Shown here piece after piece: positions 8,739-16,541 of a stretch of DNA of 30,084 bases; within the stretch, counting starts at the first letter, position 1; the number at the start of each line of letters is the position of its first letter. The stretch spans positions 1 to 30,084 of the forward strand of contig JAPZAN010000065.1 of assembly GCA_027460605.1 (NCBI GenBank), given 5' to 3'. A program made the translations under genes and the position numbers. This stretch comes from Candidatus Methanoperedens sp. GTDB taxonomy: Archaea > Halobacteriota > Methanosarcinia > Methanosarcinales > Methanoperedenaceae. The notes under the pieces were generated by a model. It worked only from the letters and a program-made list of their open reading frames with translations, did no database searches and was not told the DNA's origin.

Positions 8739-10109
8739 CTAACTCACCTCCAGGGGCTTGTTTATGAACTTCCACACAGGGCTGTTTACCGCAACATCAA
8801 TATCCCTGGCAAAATTCACGAATCCTTCAAACCCGGCATAAGGCCCTTCTTCGTAGGAATGTCCGTTGATAAAGGGAATGCCAAGCTTGTATGTCAGGTA
8901 TTTCTCCTTCAAGCCGCCGATAAAGAAATCGGGCTTGAGCTTGACCAGGTATTCCTCTATCTCCAGGGCATTGGGGTTGTCTATGCAGATATGGCCGGGA
9001 TTTGCCTTCTCCATTATTTTCTCATAGTCGTCCTTATGACCGAATGTCGTAGCTGTGAGGATCGTTTCGATGCCCAACTCCCGCATTGGTCCCATCCAGT
9101 GCCAGGCACGCGGAGCCCCCTGGTATATGAAGCACTTCTTGCCATCGAGTTTCTTTCTGTAGTTGTCGATCTTGGGCTGGTACTTGGCAAGCTCTTCTGC
9201 TATCACTTTTTCTGCATTCTCTTCAAGGTGGAAGAACTTCCCAACATCACGAAGCGCGTCCGCAGTCTGCTTCATGCCGAACAGGGACACGTTGATGTAA
9301 GGGACACCATACTTGTCCTGTATCATCTTTGCGATATAGGTGGATGACCTCTGGCACTGCACGATATTCAGCTTTGCCCTGTGCATTGGTGGAATATCAT
9401 TATAAGAGGCATTGCCTGTAAATACAGAAAGTACCCGCACGCCCATCCTTTCAAAAAGCGGCTTGACTATCCAGGCATCGCCATCGATATTGAATTCACC
9501 TACAATGCACATGTCGTAAGGAGTGGACTCTTGCGGTTCTGCCGTTCCAACCACTTTTTCAAACAGCGTGCGATTGGCTATGTGATGGCCAAGGGACTGG
9601 CTTACGCCCCTGAAACCTTCGCAGTGGAATGCTATGACCGGTATCCCGATCTTCTCAGAAGCCTGCTTGCATATCGCTTCAGTGTCATCACCTATCAGCC
9701 CGACCACGCATGTGGAATAGACAAACACTGCTTTTCCTTCAGGAAATAGTTCATGTGATTCTATTATTGAATTGTATAGCTTTTTTGCTCCTCCGTATAT
9801 TACACTTTCTTCTGTCAGGTCGGTACTGAAGCAGTACTTCCTGTGCAGCTTCGTGTCAGAAAGGTTTCGCCGCGTGCCCCAGGTATAGTAGGCACAGCCA
9901 ATTGGCCCATGCACAAGCTGGATAGCATCCTTTACAGGGCCTCCAACTACACCCCGGCAACCTGCGAACGTGCAGCCGCGCTCGGTCATGTCTCCTGGAA
10001 CTGTCTGGACATTGCACATGGGCAAGACGATGTTTTCAGGATTATGGCATACGATATGCGGTTGGCGCTGCGGTATCGGGATGTCGCATTCCGGTAATAT
10101 TGTTGTCAT
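8739..10109 (-). CDS. nifD: Nitrogenase MoFe protein alpha chain
   Basis: Encodes 456 aa from ATG 10109, which has GGAG seven bases upstream; an in-frame ATG at 10205 falls in the intergenic repeat and would add 32 unrelated residues. P-cluster Cys are Cys46 (RGCTFAG), Cys72 (GPIGC) and Cys134 (YSTC). Cofactor-side residues are Gln171 and His175 in GFRGVSQSLGHHIAN, Cys252 (VQCQRSS) and the homocitrate-side ligand His417 (INGHSYEEGPYAGFEGF). GVSQSLGHHIAN is the molybdenum-type form rather than the vanadium or iron-only GPSQSGGHH form. No G-subunit gene is present. All visible catalytic residues are intact. Confidence 0.93.
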   Translation of the reverse strand: MTTILPECDIPIPQRQPHIVCHNPENIVLPMCNVQTVPGDMTERGCTFAGCRGVVGGPVKDAIQLVHGPIGCAYYTWGTRRNLSDTKLHRKYCFSTDLTEESVIYGGAKKLYNSIIESHELFPEGKAVFVYSTCVVGLIGDDTEAICKQASEKIGIPVIAFHCEGFRGVSQSLGHHIANRTLFEKVVGTAEPQESTPYDMCIVGEFNIDGDAWIVKPLFERMGVRVLSVFTGNASYNDIPPMHRAKLNIVQCQRSSTYIAKMIQDKYGVPYINVSLFGMKQTADALRDVGKFFHLEENAEKVIAEELAKYQPKIDNYRKKLDGKKCFIYQGAPRAWHWMGPMRELGIETILTATTFGHKDDYEKIMEKANPGHICIDNPNALEIEEYLVKLKPDFFIGGLKEKYLTYKLGIPFINGHSYEEGPYAGFEGFVNFARDIDVAVNSPVWKFINKPLEVS

Positions 10110-10160
10110 TATTTTCTCCGTTATAATCCTATATTTTTCTATAATTCTGCAATTTGATTT

Positions 10161-10285
10161 CACCGCAAAGAACGCAAAGCGCGCAAAGATTAACTGCGAA
10201 TTCAAAACAAACTCAAGATTATCAGAGTTCGTATGGAGTTCGTAACAGTTCGTTGTTAAAATCTGCGTTTATCTGCGGTTTTTTT
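10161..10285. repeat. ACCGCAAAG-type inverted repeat between nifI2 and nifD
   Basis: ACCGCAAAGAACGCAAAG and a further GCGCAAAG (10162-10188) face the mirrored end CTGCGTTTATCTGCGGT near 10263-10279. The element fills most of the 183-bp gap inside the nif operon. The repeat family is the same kind as at 6977-7106. It could form a hairpin in the nif transcript, but that is inferred. Confidence 0.6.
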
Positions 10286-10292
10286 TCGGTTT

Positions 10293-10670
10293 CTACTTGA
10301 TCGCCTGTTCTCCGTTTTCTCCTGTTCTTACTCTCACAGCATCTTCCACAGGACACACGAAGATCTTACCATCTCCAATGTGCCCTGTCTGATTCGTTCT
10401 AATTATGGTCTCAACCACTTTTTGTACATCTTCATCCTCGACCACTGTTGAAATCATCCGTTTAGGGATAAAGCGCATGCTCACGCCAGTATTTTTCTCC
10501 TCCATATCCATTAATGCAGGATCAAGTTCATAATTCCAGCCAGGATGTCCTTTCTGTTTGCCTCTTCCTTCCACGCTTACCATTGTGAGCGCCGGAATCC
10601 CTATTCCCAGAAGACCTGCCTTGGTCTCCTGCAGCCTGTGCCTTCGTATTATGGCGATAACTTCCTTCAT
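10293..10670 (-). CDS. nifI2: Nif-specific PII regulator NifI2
   Basis: Encodes 125 aa. PII hallmarks are the T-loop opening GRGKQKGHPGWNYE and the nucleotide-binding segment TGHIGDGKIFVCPVEDAVRVRTGE. The longer T-loop (about 20 extra residues compared with GlnK) and position second after nifH identify NifI2. In methanogens NifI1 and NifI2 together bind the MoFe protein and switch nitrogenase off when ammonium appears, with relief by 2-oxoglutarate and ATP. A GGTGA site precedes the start; the gene begins 8 bp after nifI1. Confidence 0.92.
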   Translation of the reverse strand: MKEVIAIIRRHRLQETKAGLLGIGIPALTMVSVEGRGKQKGHPGWNYELDPALMDMEEKNTGVSMRFIPKRMISTVVEDEDVQKVVETIIRTNQTGHIGDGKIFVCPVEDAVRVRTGENGEQAIK

Positions 10671-10678
10671 GATTTCAC

Positions 10679-10996
10679 CTATAATCCGGATGCACCTGTT
10701 CTCACAGTGTACACTTCTGAAACATCGGTCACGAATATCTTGCCGTCCCCGATATTCCCGGTGCGCGCGCTGTTCTGGATAACGTTCACCGCCTTTGACA
10801 CATCTTCATCTTCCACGACCATCATCAGCATCACCTTGGGCAGTTCATCGTAACATACCGTCCCTACCCTGATTCCTTTCTGTTTACCGCGCCCGAACAC
10901 GTTCATCTTGGTCATGGAGTAGAATCCATCTTTTTCCAGATGCTCCACGACTTTTTCTTCCTTGTTTGGTCTGATTATTGCACGAATCATCTTCAT
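10679..10996 (-). CDS. nifI1: Nif-specific PII regulator NifI1
   Basis: Encodes 105 aa from ATG 10996 (MKMIRAIIRPNKEE); ATG 10990 is equally possible, and the upstream ATG 11026 would sit inside nifH. The T-loop is short (FGRGKQKGIRVGTVCYDELPK), as in NifI1, and the C-terminal PII signature TGNIGDGKIFVTDV is complete. The GGAGAGGTGAG site overlaps the nifH stop, so translation is probably coupled. It acts with NifI2 in ammonium switch-off of nitrogenase. Confidence 0.92.
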   Translation of the reverse strand: MKMIRAIIRPNKEEKVVEHLEKDGFYSMTKMNVFGRGKQKGIRVGTVCYDELPKVMLMMVVEDEDVSKAVNVIQNSARTGNIGDGKIFVTDVSEVYTVRTGASGL

Positions 10997-11000
10997 TTTC

Positions 11001-11730
11001 TCACCTCTCCACAATACCGAATTCAACCATCATGTCCTCAAGTTCCTGCATCGCCATGGGCTTTGGTATCACGAAATTCGTGTTTTCAATGATGTTTTTC
11101 GCAAGCGACCTGTAAACCTCGGCCTGCTTGCATGTTGGTTCAAAGTCTATCACCGTTTTGCGGTTTATTTCTGCGCGCTGAACCATATTGTCCCGCGGCA
11201 CAAACTGGATCAAATGCGAACCTATCTTTTTTGAGAATTCGGTTAGAAGCTCAAGTTCATTGTCCACGTTACGGGAGTTGCATATAATGCCGCCCAGACG
11301 CGCATCGCCGTTCTCTGCGAATTTCACGATGCCCTTGCAGATATTGTTGGCTGCATAGAGAGCCATGAGTTCCCCGCTTGCCACGATGTATATCTCTTTT
11401 GCATATCCTTCGCGTATTGGCATGGCAAAGCCTCCGCAAACCACATCTCCGAGCACGTCATAGAAAACGAAATCAAAGTCTTCGTTGTAAGCTCCAAGTT
11501 CCTCAAGCAGTTTTATTGCTGTAATTACTCCTCGTCCTGCGCAGCCAACTCCGGGTTCGGGGCCGCCTGCCTCGACGCACTTTATCCCGCCAAAGCCTGT
11601 GTGCTGGACAACATCAAGAGTCACACCACCGGGGCCGTTGTCGCGCATGGTGTCCAGCACTGTCGCCTGCACTTTTCCCCAAAGGAGCATCCTCGATTCC
11701 ACCTTTTCCGTATATTGCTATTTGTCGCAT
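11001..11730 (-). pseudogene. nifH: Nitrogenase Fe-protein gene with the P-loop region deleted
   Basis: The gene opens properly at ATG 11730 behind AAGGAGG and reads MRQIAIYGKGGI. It then jumps within the string ATCGAGG (about 11691-11697) to RMLLWGKVQATVLDTMRD in another frame. About 30 residues are missing compared with normal NifH: the GKST part of the P-loop and the segment through GCDPKAD. The net loss is not a multiple of three; frame one stops near 11614 after 38 residues. The rest of the protein is intact to the end (FGIVER), including both cluster cysteines in GVGCAGRG and DVVCGGFAMP. An in-frame GTG at 11702 could start a P-loop-less fragment, which could not bind MgATP. Either a true deletion or an assembly collapse. 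Confidence 0.88.
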
Positions 11731-11747
11731 TTTCCTCCTTAGACGGT

Positions 11748-11762
11748 AGTCAACTGGTGACT
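11748..11762. promoter_or_regulatory. Palindrome near the nif transcription start
   Basis: AGTCA-ACTGG-TGACT is a perfect inverted repeat with 5-bp arms. It lies between the minus-strand TATA box (11765-11775) and the nifH ribosome-binding site, about where transcription should start. That is a classic repressor position; NrpR, encoded nearby, is the obvious candidate, though the sequence is not the GGAA-N6-TTCC operator known from Methanococcus. Confidence 0.45.
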
Positions 11763-11763
11763 T

Positions 11764-11777
11764 AATTATATATAAAG
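11764..11777 (-). promoter_or_regulatory. TATA box of the nif operon
   Basis: Read on the minus strand this is CTTTATATATAATT, a strong archaeal TATA box about 35-45 bases before the nifH start codon. Confidence 0.6.
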
Positions 11778-11790
11778 ATTTTCAGTTTAA

Positions 11791-11829
11791 AGATGTTAGT
11801 TATGATAATATTTATATAATATAACATCT
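11791..11829. promoter_or_regulatory. amtB promoter: TATA box enclosed by an 8-bp inverted repeat
   Basis: AGATGTTA (11791-11798) and TAACATCT (11822-11829) are perfect inverted arms whose start points are 31 bp apart, about three helical turns. They enclose the plus-strand TATA box TTTATATAA (11811-11819) of amtB. This geometry suits a dimeric or tetrameric repressor such as NrpR; that assignment is inferred. Confidence 0.5.
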
Positions 11830-11844
11830 ACAGGAGATAGCCGT

Positions 11845-11861
11845 ATGCCTTTCATTGGCAT
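11845..11861 (+). promoter_or_regulatory. Short hairpin in the amtB leader
   Basis: ATGCC-TTTCATT-GGCAT has perfect 5-bp arms and ends six bases before the GGAGG site of amtB. It could be an operator half or an mRNA hairpin near the ribosome-binding site. Confidence 0.3.
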
Positions 11862-11876
11862 CGCATAGGAGGAATA

Positions 11877-13184
11877 ATGAAAATGAGTTTAAAAAAATCG
11901 ATATACTGGTCAGTAATAATGGTTCTTCTACTCCTCTCTGTACCTGCTCTGGCAGCAGATGCACCAAAAGTAGATTCAGGCGACACCGCATGGGTTCTTG
12001 CGAGTTCAGCCCTCGTAATGATAATGACCCCTGCTCTTGGTTTGTTCTATGGCGGCATGGTGAGGAAGAAAAACGCACTCTCAACAATAATGTTCAGCTT
12101 TGTAATCCTTGCATTAATAAGCGTTCAGTGGGTGCTTTATGGTTACAGCCTGGCTTTCGGCCCGGACATAGGCCACGTAATCGGCAATCTCGATTGGCTC
12201 GGGCTTAACGGTGTAGGCCAGGAACCCAATACTGATTATGCAGCAACCATTCCTGCCCTGGCATATATGATATTCCAGGCTATGTTTGCAATAATTACAG
12301 TTGCGCTCATTTCCGGTGCATTCGTTGAGCGCATAAAGTTCAAAGCCTTCATGGTATTCTCCCTGCTCTGGGCAACTCTTGTCTATGACCCGATAGCACA
12401 CTGGGTATGGGGCGTTGGCGGCTTCCTTCGCAACATGGGTGCGCTTGATTTTGCAGGAGGCACGGTTGTGCATATAAGCTCAGGGGTTTCGGCTCTTGCA
12501 ATTGCCTTTGTGATAGGAAAACGCAAGGGATTCGGAAAACAGGCCATGGAGCCGCACAATATCCCGATGGTTGTTCTTGGCGCAGCGCTCCTGTGGTTCG
12601 GCTGGTTCGGGTTTAACGGAGGCAGCGCAGTAGCAAGCAACGGACTTGCAACAAGCGCCTTTGTGGTAACAAACACAGCTGCAGCGGCGGCGGCGTTGAT
12701 GTGGACACTTCTTAGCTGGTACCACAAGAGACCGAGCGTCCTGGGTGCAGCTACCGGCGGTGTTGTGGGCCTGGTAGCAATAACGCCTGCTTCCGGTTTC
12801 GTTACACCGATGGCGGCGATCGTAATAGGAGCAGTCGGAGCGGTTATCAGCTACTATGCTATGCTCTTCCGGAGCAAGCAGAACGTGGATGATTCCCTTG
12901 ACGTCTGGGCATGCCACGGTCTGGGCGGAACCTGGGGTGCTATAGCCACAGGCATATTCGCAACCGTAGCAGTAAATTCCGCAGGTGCAAACGGCTTGCT
13001 CTATGGCAATCCCGGACAGCTTACAACGCAGATAATTGCAGTCGCTGTGACATGGGTTTACGCGTTTGTTATGACTGTTATTTTAGCAAAGGTCGTAGAT
13101 GCAACTATCGGGCTGCGTGTCCCCGATGAAGAAGAAGCTGTTGGGTTAGATATTTCCCAGCATGCTGAGAAGGCTTATTCGTGA
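11877..13184 (+). CDS. amtB: Ammonium transporter AmtB
   Basis: Encodes 435 aa from ATG 11877; ATG 11883 fits the GGAGG spacing at least as well. A signal peptide ends near PALAADA (about residue 26), then eleven membrane segments follow. Amt landmarks are GLFYGGMVRKKNALS, VYDPIAHWVWG (the conserved Asp), the twin pore histidines in GGTVVHISSG and CHGLGGTWGAIATG, and GWFGFNGGSA. The protein sits in the cell membrane and moves ammonium inwards. glnK follows 10 bp later, the usual regulator pair, and the gene is divergent from nif. Confidence 0.93.
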   Translation: MKMSLKKSIYWSVIMVLLLLSVPALAADAPKVDSGDTAWVLASSALVMIMTPALGLFYGGMVRKKNALSTIMFSFVILALISVQWVLYGYSLAFGPDIGHVIGNLDWLGLNGVGQEPNTDYAATIPALAYMIFQAMFAIITVALISGAFVERIKFKAFMVFSLLWATLVYDPIAHWVWGVGGFLRNMGALDFAGGTVVHISSGVSALAIAFVIGKRKGFGKQAMEPHNIPMVVLGAALLWFGWFGFNGGSAVASNGLATSAFVVTNTAAAAAALMWTLLSWYHKRPSVLGAATGGVVGLVAITPASGFVTPMAAIVIGAVGAVISYYAMLFRSKQNVDDSLDVWACHGLGGTWGAIATGIFATVAVNSAGANGLLYGNPGQLTTQIIAVAVTWVYAFVMTVILAKVVDATIGLRVPDEEEAVGLDISQHAEKAYS

Positions 13185-13194
13185 GGTGAGCAAA

Positions 13195-13533
13195 ATGAAA
13201 AAAATCGAAGCAGTAATAAGACCTGAAAATCTTGATGCGATTCGGGTATCGCTTCAAGAGAAAGGCATCATAGGCATGACGGTCGAAGAAGTGCAGGGGC
13301 GCGGACGCCAGAAAGGCGTCTGCCTGCAATGGCGCGCAGGCGAATACTGCGTAGAATTCCTGCCAAAGATAAAAATAGACCTGGTAGTTGACGACAAGGA
13401 TGTAGAAAACGCGATAGAAGCAATCACCAAAGTTGCGAGAACCGGCAAGAATGGAGATGGAAAAATTTTCATATCTCCTGTCGAGCAGGTCGTGCGCATA
13501 AGTTCGGGTGAACGCGGTAAGGAAGCCATATAA
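13195..13533 (+). CDS. glnK: PII signal protein GlnK
   Basis: Encodes 112 aa from ATG 13195 behind GTGAGGTGAG; an upstream ATG at 13162 lies inside amtB. The T-loop GRGRQKGVCLQWRAGEYCVEFLPK keeps the Tyr at the position modified in many bacteria. The ATP-binding end RTGKNGDGKIFISPVEQVVRISSGE is complete. GlnK plugs AmtB when ammonium rises and senses 2-oxoglutarate and ATP/ADP. It lies directly between amtB and glnA. Confidence 0.92.
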   Translation: MKKIEAVIRPENLDAIRVSLQEKGIIGMTVEEVQGRGRQKGVCLQWRAGEYCVEFLPKIKIDLVVDDKDVENAIEAITKVARTGKNGDGKIFISPVEQVVRISSGERGKEAI

Positions 13534-13581
13534 TGTGGCTTCCAAAAGCTTCTTAATATAACTTTATAGGAGAAAATAAAT

Positions 13582-15030
13582 ATGACAACACAAACACCTG
13601 AAAAGTTACTGGAATTCATAAAAGAAAAGAATGTAAAATGGGTAGACCTCCAGTTCATGGATATCCCGGGTTATATCCAGCACATCACAATCCCCTCATA
13701 TACGCTGAAAGAAGAAGATTTCACTGACGGCATAGGAAAGCTGGACGGCTCATCAATCAAGGGTTTCAAGTCAATCTTCGAATCGGATATGAGGATGTTC
13801 CCAGACCCGGCTACATGTGCAATCCTGCCGTGGACAGACAACACACCCCACAGGACCCTCCGCCTGATATGCGACCTCTACGATGCCTTCGGAGGACCGC
13901 GATTCACACGCGACCCCAGGCATATAGCGCAGAGGGCTGAAGGAGCAGTGGAAAAAGCAGGATTTTCCCTCTCATACTGGGGACCCGAGCTTGAGTTCTT
14001 TGTTTTTGACTCATTCAGGATGCTGCCCAGCTTCTCAACCGCTCGCGATGCCTGGTCAGGCACAGGATACGAGATAGAATCAAAAGAAGCGCCCTGGTCG
14101 CAAACAAGCGGCATAAACCACCCCATCAGGTTCAAGGAAGGCTACTATCCCGCACCGCCCCAGGACACGCTCCAGGAATACAGGAGCGAGGTGACAGGAA
14201 TGCTCTACGACTATTTCGGCATAGTCTGTGATGCACACCACCACGAGGTTGCCACGGCGGGACAGTGCGAGATAGATATGAAGTACGATACTCTCACGAA
14301 GATGGCGGACAACGTGCTCTCATACAAGAACGTGGTCAAAAACGTGGCGTACAATATGAAAATGATTGCCACTTTCATGCCAAAACCGATATTCGGCGAC
14401 AATGCTTCCGGCATGCACATCCACCAGTCGCTCTGGAAGAACGGGAGAAATACCTTCTATGACCCTGACGACGAGTACGCTGAAATATCGCAGACATGCC
14501 GTTATTATATCGGCGGGCTTATGGAGCACTCAAGGGCGCTTTGTGCAATCACCTCGCCCACTACAAACTCGTACAAGAGGCTTGTGCCTGGCTATGAGGC
14601 TCCGGTTTATATCGCATGGAGCAAGCGCAACAGGTCTGCGAGCATACGAGTGCCTGTATATGAAAAGGGCAAGGAGGCGCCCAAGAGGATCGAGTTCAGG
14701 CCGCCCGATACAAGCTGCAACACTTATTTCGCCTTTGCAGCGCTCACATCCGCCGGACTTGACGGGATAAAGAAGAAGATGGATCCTGGCAATCCGTGTG
14801 ATGAGAACATCTACCACATCACGGCAGAGAGAAGAAAAGAGATGGGTATCAAGGAGTGCCCCGGCTCGCTGAAAGAGGCACTTGATGAGCTTGAATGCGA
14901 CAGGAAGTTCCTTGAACCGGTATTCCCCGCCGATGCAATCGATATGTGGATAGAGCTTAAATCCGAGGAGTATAAGCAGAACTCAATCCGGCCCACGCCG
15001 TATGAGTTTTACCAGTACTTCGATATTTAA
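13582..15030 (+). CDS. glnA: Glutamine synthetase, type I
   Basis: Encodes 482 aa. Motifs in order: DGSSIKGFKSIFESDM (residues ~55-70), GPELEFFVFD, GYYPAPPQD, the metal/glutamate region DAHHHEVATAGQCEID, GDNASGMHIHQSLWKNG, NSYKRLVPGYEAP and RIEFRPPDTSCN. It makes glutamine from glutamate, ammonium and ATP. The C-terminal loop NIYHITAERRKEMG differs from the adenylylated NLYDLPPEE loop, so covalent control is doubtful. It follows glnK by 48 bp with AGGAG upstream, probably in the same unit, and is closed by a hairpin with a T-run. Confidence 0.95.
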   Translation: MTTQTPEKLLEFIKEKNVKWVDLQFMDIPGYIQHITIPSYTLKEEDFTDGIGKLDGSSIKGFKSIFESDMRMFPDPATCAILPWTDNTPHRTLRLICDLYDAFGGPRFTRDPRHIAQRAEGAVEKAGFSLSYWGPELEFFVFDSFRMLPSFSTARDAWSGTGYEIESKEAPWSQTSGINHPIRFKEGYYPAPPQDTLQEYRSEVTGMLYDYFGIVCDAHHHEVATAGQCEIDMKYDTLTKMADNVLSYKNVVKNVAYNMKMIATFMPKPIFGDNASGMHIHQSLWKNGRNTFYDPDDEYAEISQTCRYYIGGLMEHSRALCAITSPTTNSYKRLVPGYEAPVYIAWSKRNRSASIRVPVYEKGKEAPKRIEFRPPDTSCNTYFAFAALTSAGLDGIKKKMDPGNPCDENIYHITAERRKEMGIKECPGSLKEALDELECDRKFLEPVFPADAIDMWIELKSEEYKQNSIRPTPYEFYQYFDI

Positions 15031-15038
15031 ACCAGTCT

Positions 15039-15074
15039 CATTCCGGCATGATACATGCTGGAATGCATTTTTTT
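15039..15074 (+). terminator. Hairpin plus T-run after glnA
   Basis: CATTCCGGCATG-ATA-CATGCTGGAATG pairs 11 of 12 positions and is followed by CA and seven T residues, beginning 9 bp after the glnA stop. Confidence 0.65.
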
Positions 15075-15140
15075 CCACTACATATAGAATAAGGTTCGTC
15101 AATTGCGGCTTGTCTGCCGTCTGGATACTGCCTGAGGGGT

Positions 15141-16133
15141 ATGAGCACAATAACTATGGACTTGACGGTACAAAGAAAACTCATAGCGATTTTGAGGATA
15201 ATCCGTGAAAGTCATACACCTATAGGAGCCCGGTTGATAGCCGACAGGTTGTATTCACGAGGATACGCTATCGGAGAGCGGGCTGTCCGTTATCACCTCC
15301 GTATCCTTGATGAGCGGGGTTTCACAAAACGCCTGGGATACGATGGCAGGGTTATTACCGGGCGGGGGATAGACGAGTTAAGTAATGCGCTGGTGAGAGA
15401 CAGGGTCGGCTTCATTATCTCCAAAATAGAAAGGCTCATGTGCGATACTACTTTTGATCCTGATACAAAGCAGGGTAGCGTAATAATTAACATGTCTGTT
15501 ATAGATAAAAATGACTTTGATAAAACCATGGAAATACTAAAAAATGTGATACATACTGGTTATCCCTTCAGTCCGTATGTCAAGTTAATAGATGAAGGTA
15601 CTTTCAGCTCTGATATTGAAATCCCGGAAGGCAAAACCGGAATAGCAACCATGTGCAGTATGACAATTGACGGGATTTTGCTAAAAAACGGGATTTCGGT
15701 CTATCCTAAATATGGCGGCATATTAAAAGTGAAGGACAAAAAACCACTTTGTTTTGAGGATATAATTGCTTACAGCGGCACTTCTATTGATCCGATGCGG
15801 ATATTTATATCAAAGAAAATGACCCGTGTTCTTGATACTGTAAATACGGGTTCAGGCAAACTTCTTGCAAATCTTCGCGAGATTCCGGAGGCGGCTCTTG
15901 CCGAGGCTAAAGAAGTCCTGGGTTCCGTTGTAGATGCCAGAATAGGAGGCATAGCTGAGATTGGAGAGCCGGGGAAGTCGGTGCTTAACGTAGCTGTTGA
16001 CCCGGGAAAGGTTGGTGTTGTGGTATATGCGGGAACTAATATGATGGCAGCCGTAAGTGAGATGGGCATTAGAGTAACTACATATCCAATTTCCACTGTT
16101 ATTGATTTTAAGGATTTGGAAAAACTGGAATAA
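15141..16133 (+). CDS. nrpR: Nitrogen-regulon repressor NrpR
   Basis: Encodes 330 aa: an N-terminal winged helix-turn-helix (residues ~8-75, RKLIAILRIIRESHTPIGARLIADRLYSRGYAIGE with RAVRYHLRILDERG) followed by one NrpR effector domain (about 85-325, containing GSVIINMSVID, GKTGIATMCSMTIDGILLKNGI and YGGILKV). The one-effector-domain form with its own DNA-binding domain resembles the NrpRI type, which often pairs with a separate NrpRII. NrpR represses nif, glnA and amt genes and is released by 2-oxoglutarate. Its place beside amtB-glnK-glnA and nif matches that role. Start could also be ATG 15156. Confidence 0.88.
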   Translation: MSTITMDLTVQRKLIAILRIIRESHTPIGARLIADRLYSRGYAIGERAVRYHLRILDERGFTKRLGYDGRVITGRGIDELSNALVRDRVGFIISKIERLMCDTTFDPDTKQGSVIINMSVIDKNDFDKTMEILKNVIHTGYPFSPYVKLIDEGTFSSDIEIPEGKTGIATMCSMTIDGILLKNGISVYPKYGGILKVKDKKPLCFEDIIAYSGTSIDPMRIFISKKMTRVLDTVNTGSGKLLANLREIPEAALAEAKEVLGSVVDARIGGIAEIGEPGKSVLNVAVDPGKVGVVVYAGTNMMAAVSEMGIRVTTYPISTVIDFKDLEKLE

Positions 16134-16211
16134 TAATTACATTAAACCGTTGATTCAGAAATATTCGCGGGGCTTGAATACAAGTACGACCTCAATTTTT
16201 TATAACAAAAA

Positions 16212-16278
16212 TTGCCTCTATTGTTACAATTCCAGAATTAAACCATCAAATGTTGCTGATTTCTGAACCGATATATAA
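16212..16278 (+). promoter_or_regulatory. Shared regulon element, copy 1 (DsrE operon)
   Basis: TTGCC at 16212, AGAATTAA at 16234, GTTGCTGATTTC at 16252-16263 and TATA box TATATAA at 16272-16278. The same boxes with identical 22-bp and 40-bp spacings occur upstream of four other units. It is followed 36 bp later by the small gene that opens the DsrE/TusA cluster. Confidence 0.8.
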
Positions 16279-16313
16279 GCATTGAGTTATTATCAGGTAT
16301 TGGGTGATACAAA

Positions 16314-16539
16314 ATGAATCACATCAAAAGAAGGAATCGTCTTTGCTTCTGAGAAGGGCAAAGCACAGAAAACAACCCCGGTTCTCAATACGTTGAAGGA
16401 ATGGCGTGAGTTTGAGTACTCACGGGCACAGAAAAGAACGCCAGTGATTGAAACACTCGATGCTATGATAGCAAGAGTGGAGCAGGGACTGGCGGCTGAA
16501 TCGAATAATGAACAAATAATAAATTTTAGAGGTCGATGA
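16314..16539 (+). pseudogene. Frameshifted small gene opening the DsrE/TusA cluster
   Basis: ATG 16314 follows a GGTGAT site but its frame stops after 12 residues. If one A is removed from AAAA at 16326-16329, the frame reads MNHIKEGIVFASEKGKA, continues through LKEWREFEYSRAQKRTPVIETLD and ends IINFRGR, 74 residues in all. The stop overlaps the next gene's first possible start as ATGA, a sign of a real coupled gene. The two copies of an (S/A)EKGKAQKTTPVL- and SRAQKRTPVIETL-like segment suggest a short internal repeat. I do not recognise the family. A programmed shift, a true mutation or a sequencing error are all possible. Confidence 0.5.
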
Positions 16540-16541
16540 AC

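Noticed and set aside
8739..10109. Vanadium or iron-only nitrogenase
   Set aside because: The alpha chain has the GVSQSLGHHIAN form of molybdenum enzymes and there is no G-subunit gene between D and K.
11001..11702. A complete 233-aa NifH starting at GTG 11702
   Set aside because: The true start with its ribosome-binding site is at 11730 in a different frame; GTG 11702 is inside the deletion junction and the product lacks the P-loop.
11812..12087. Minus-strand frame across the amtB start, and other minus-strand frames over amtB, glnA and the fibre gene
   Set aside because: They lack ribosome-binding sites and family features and lie opposite well-supported genes.
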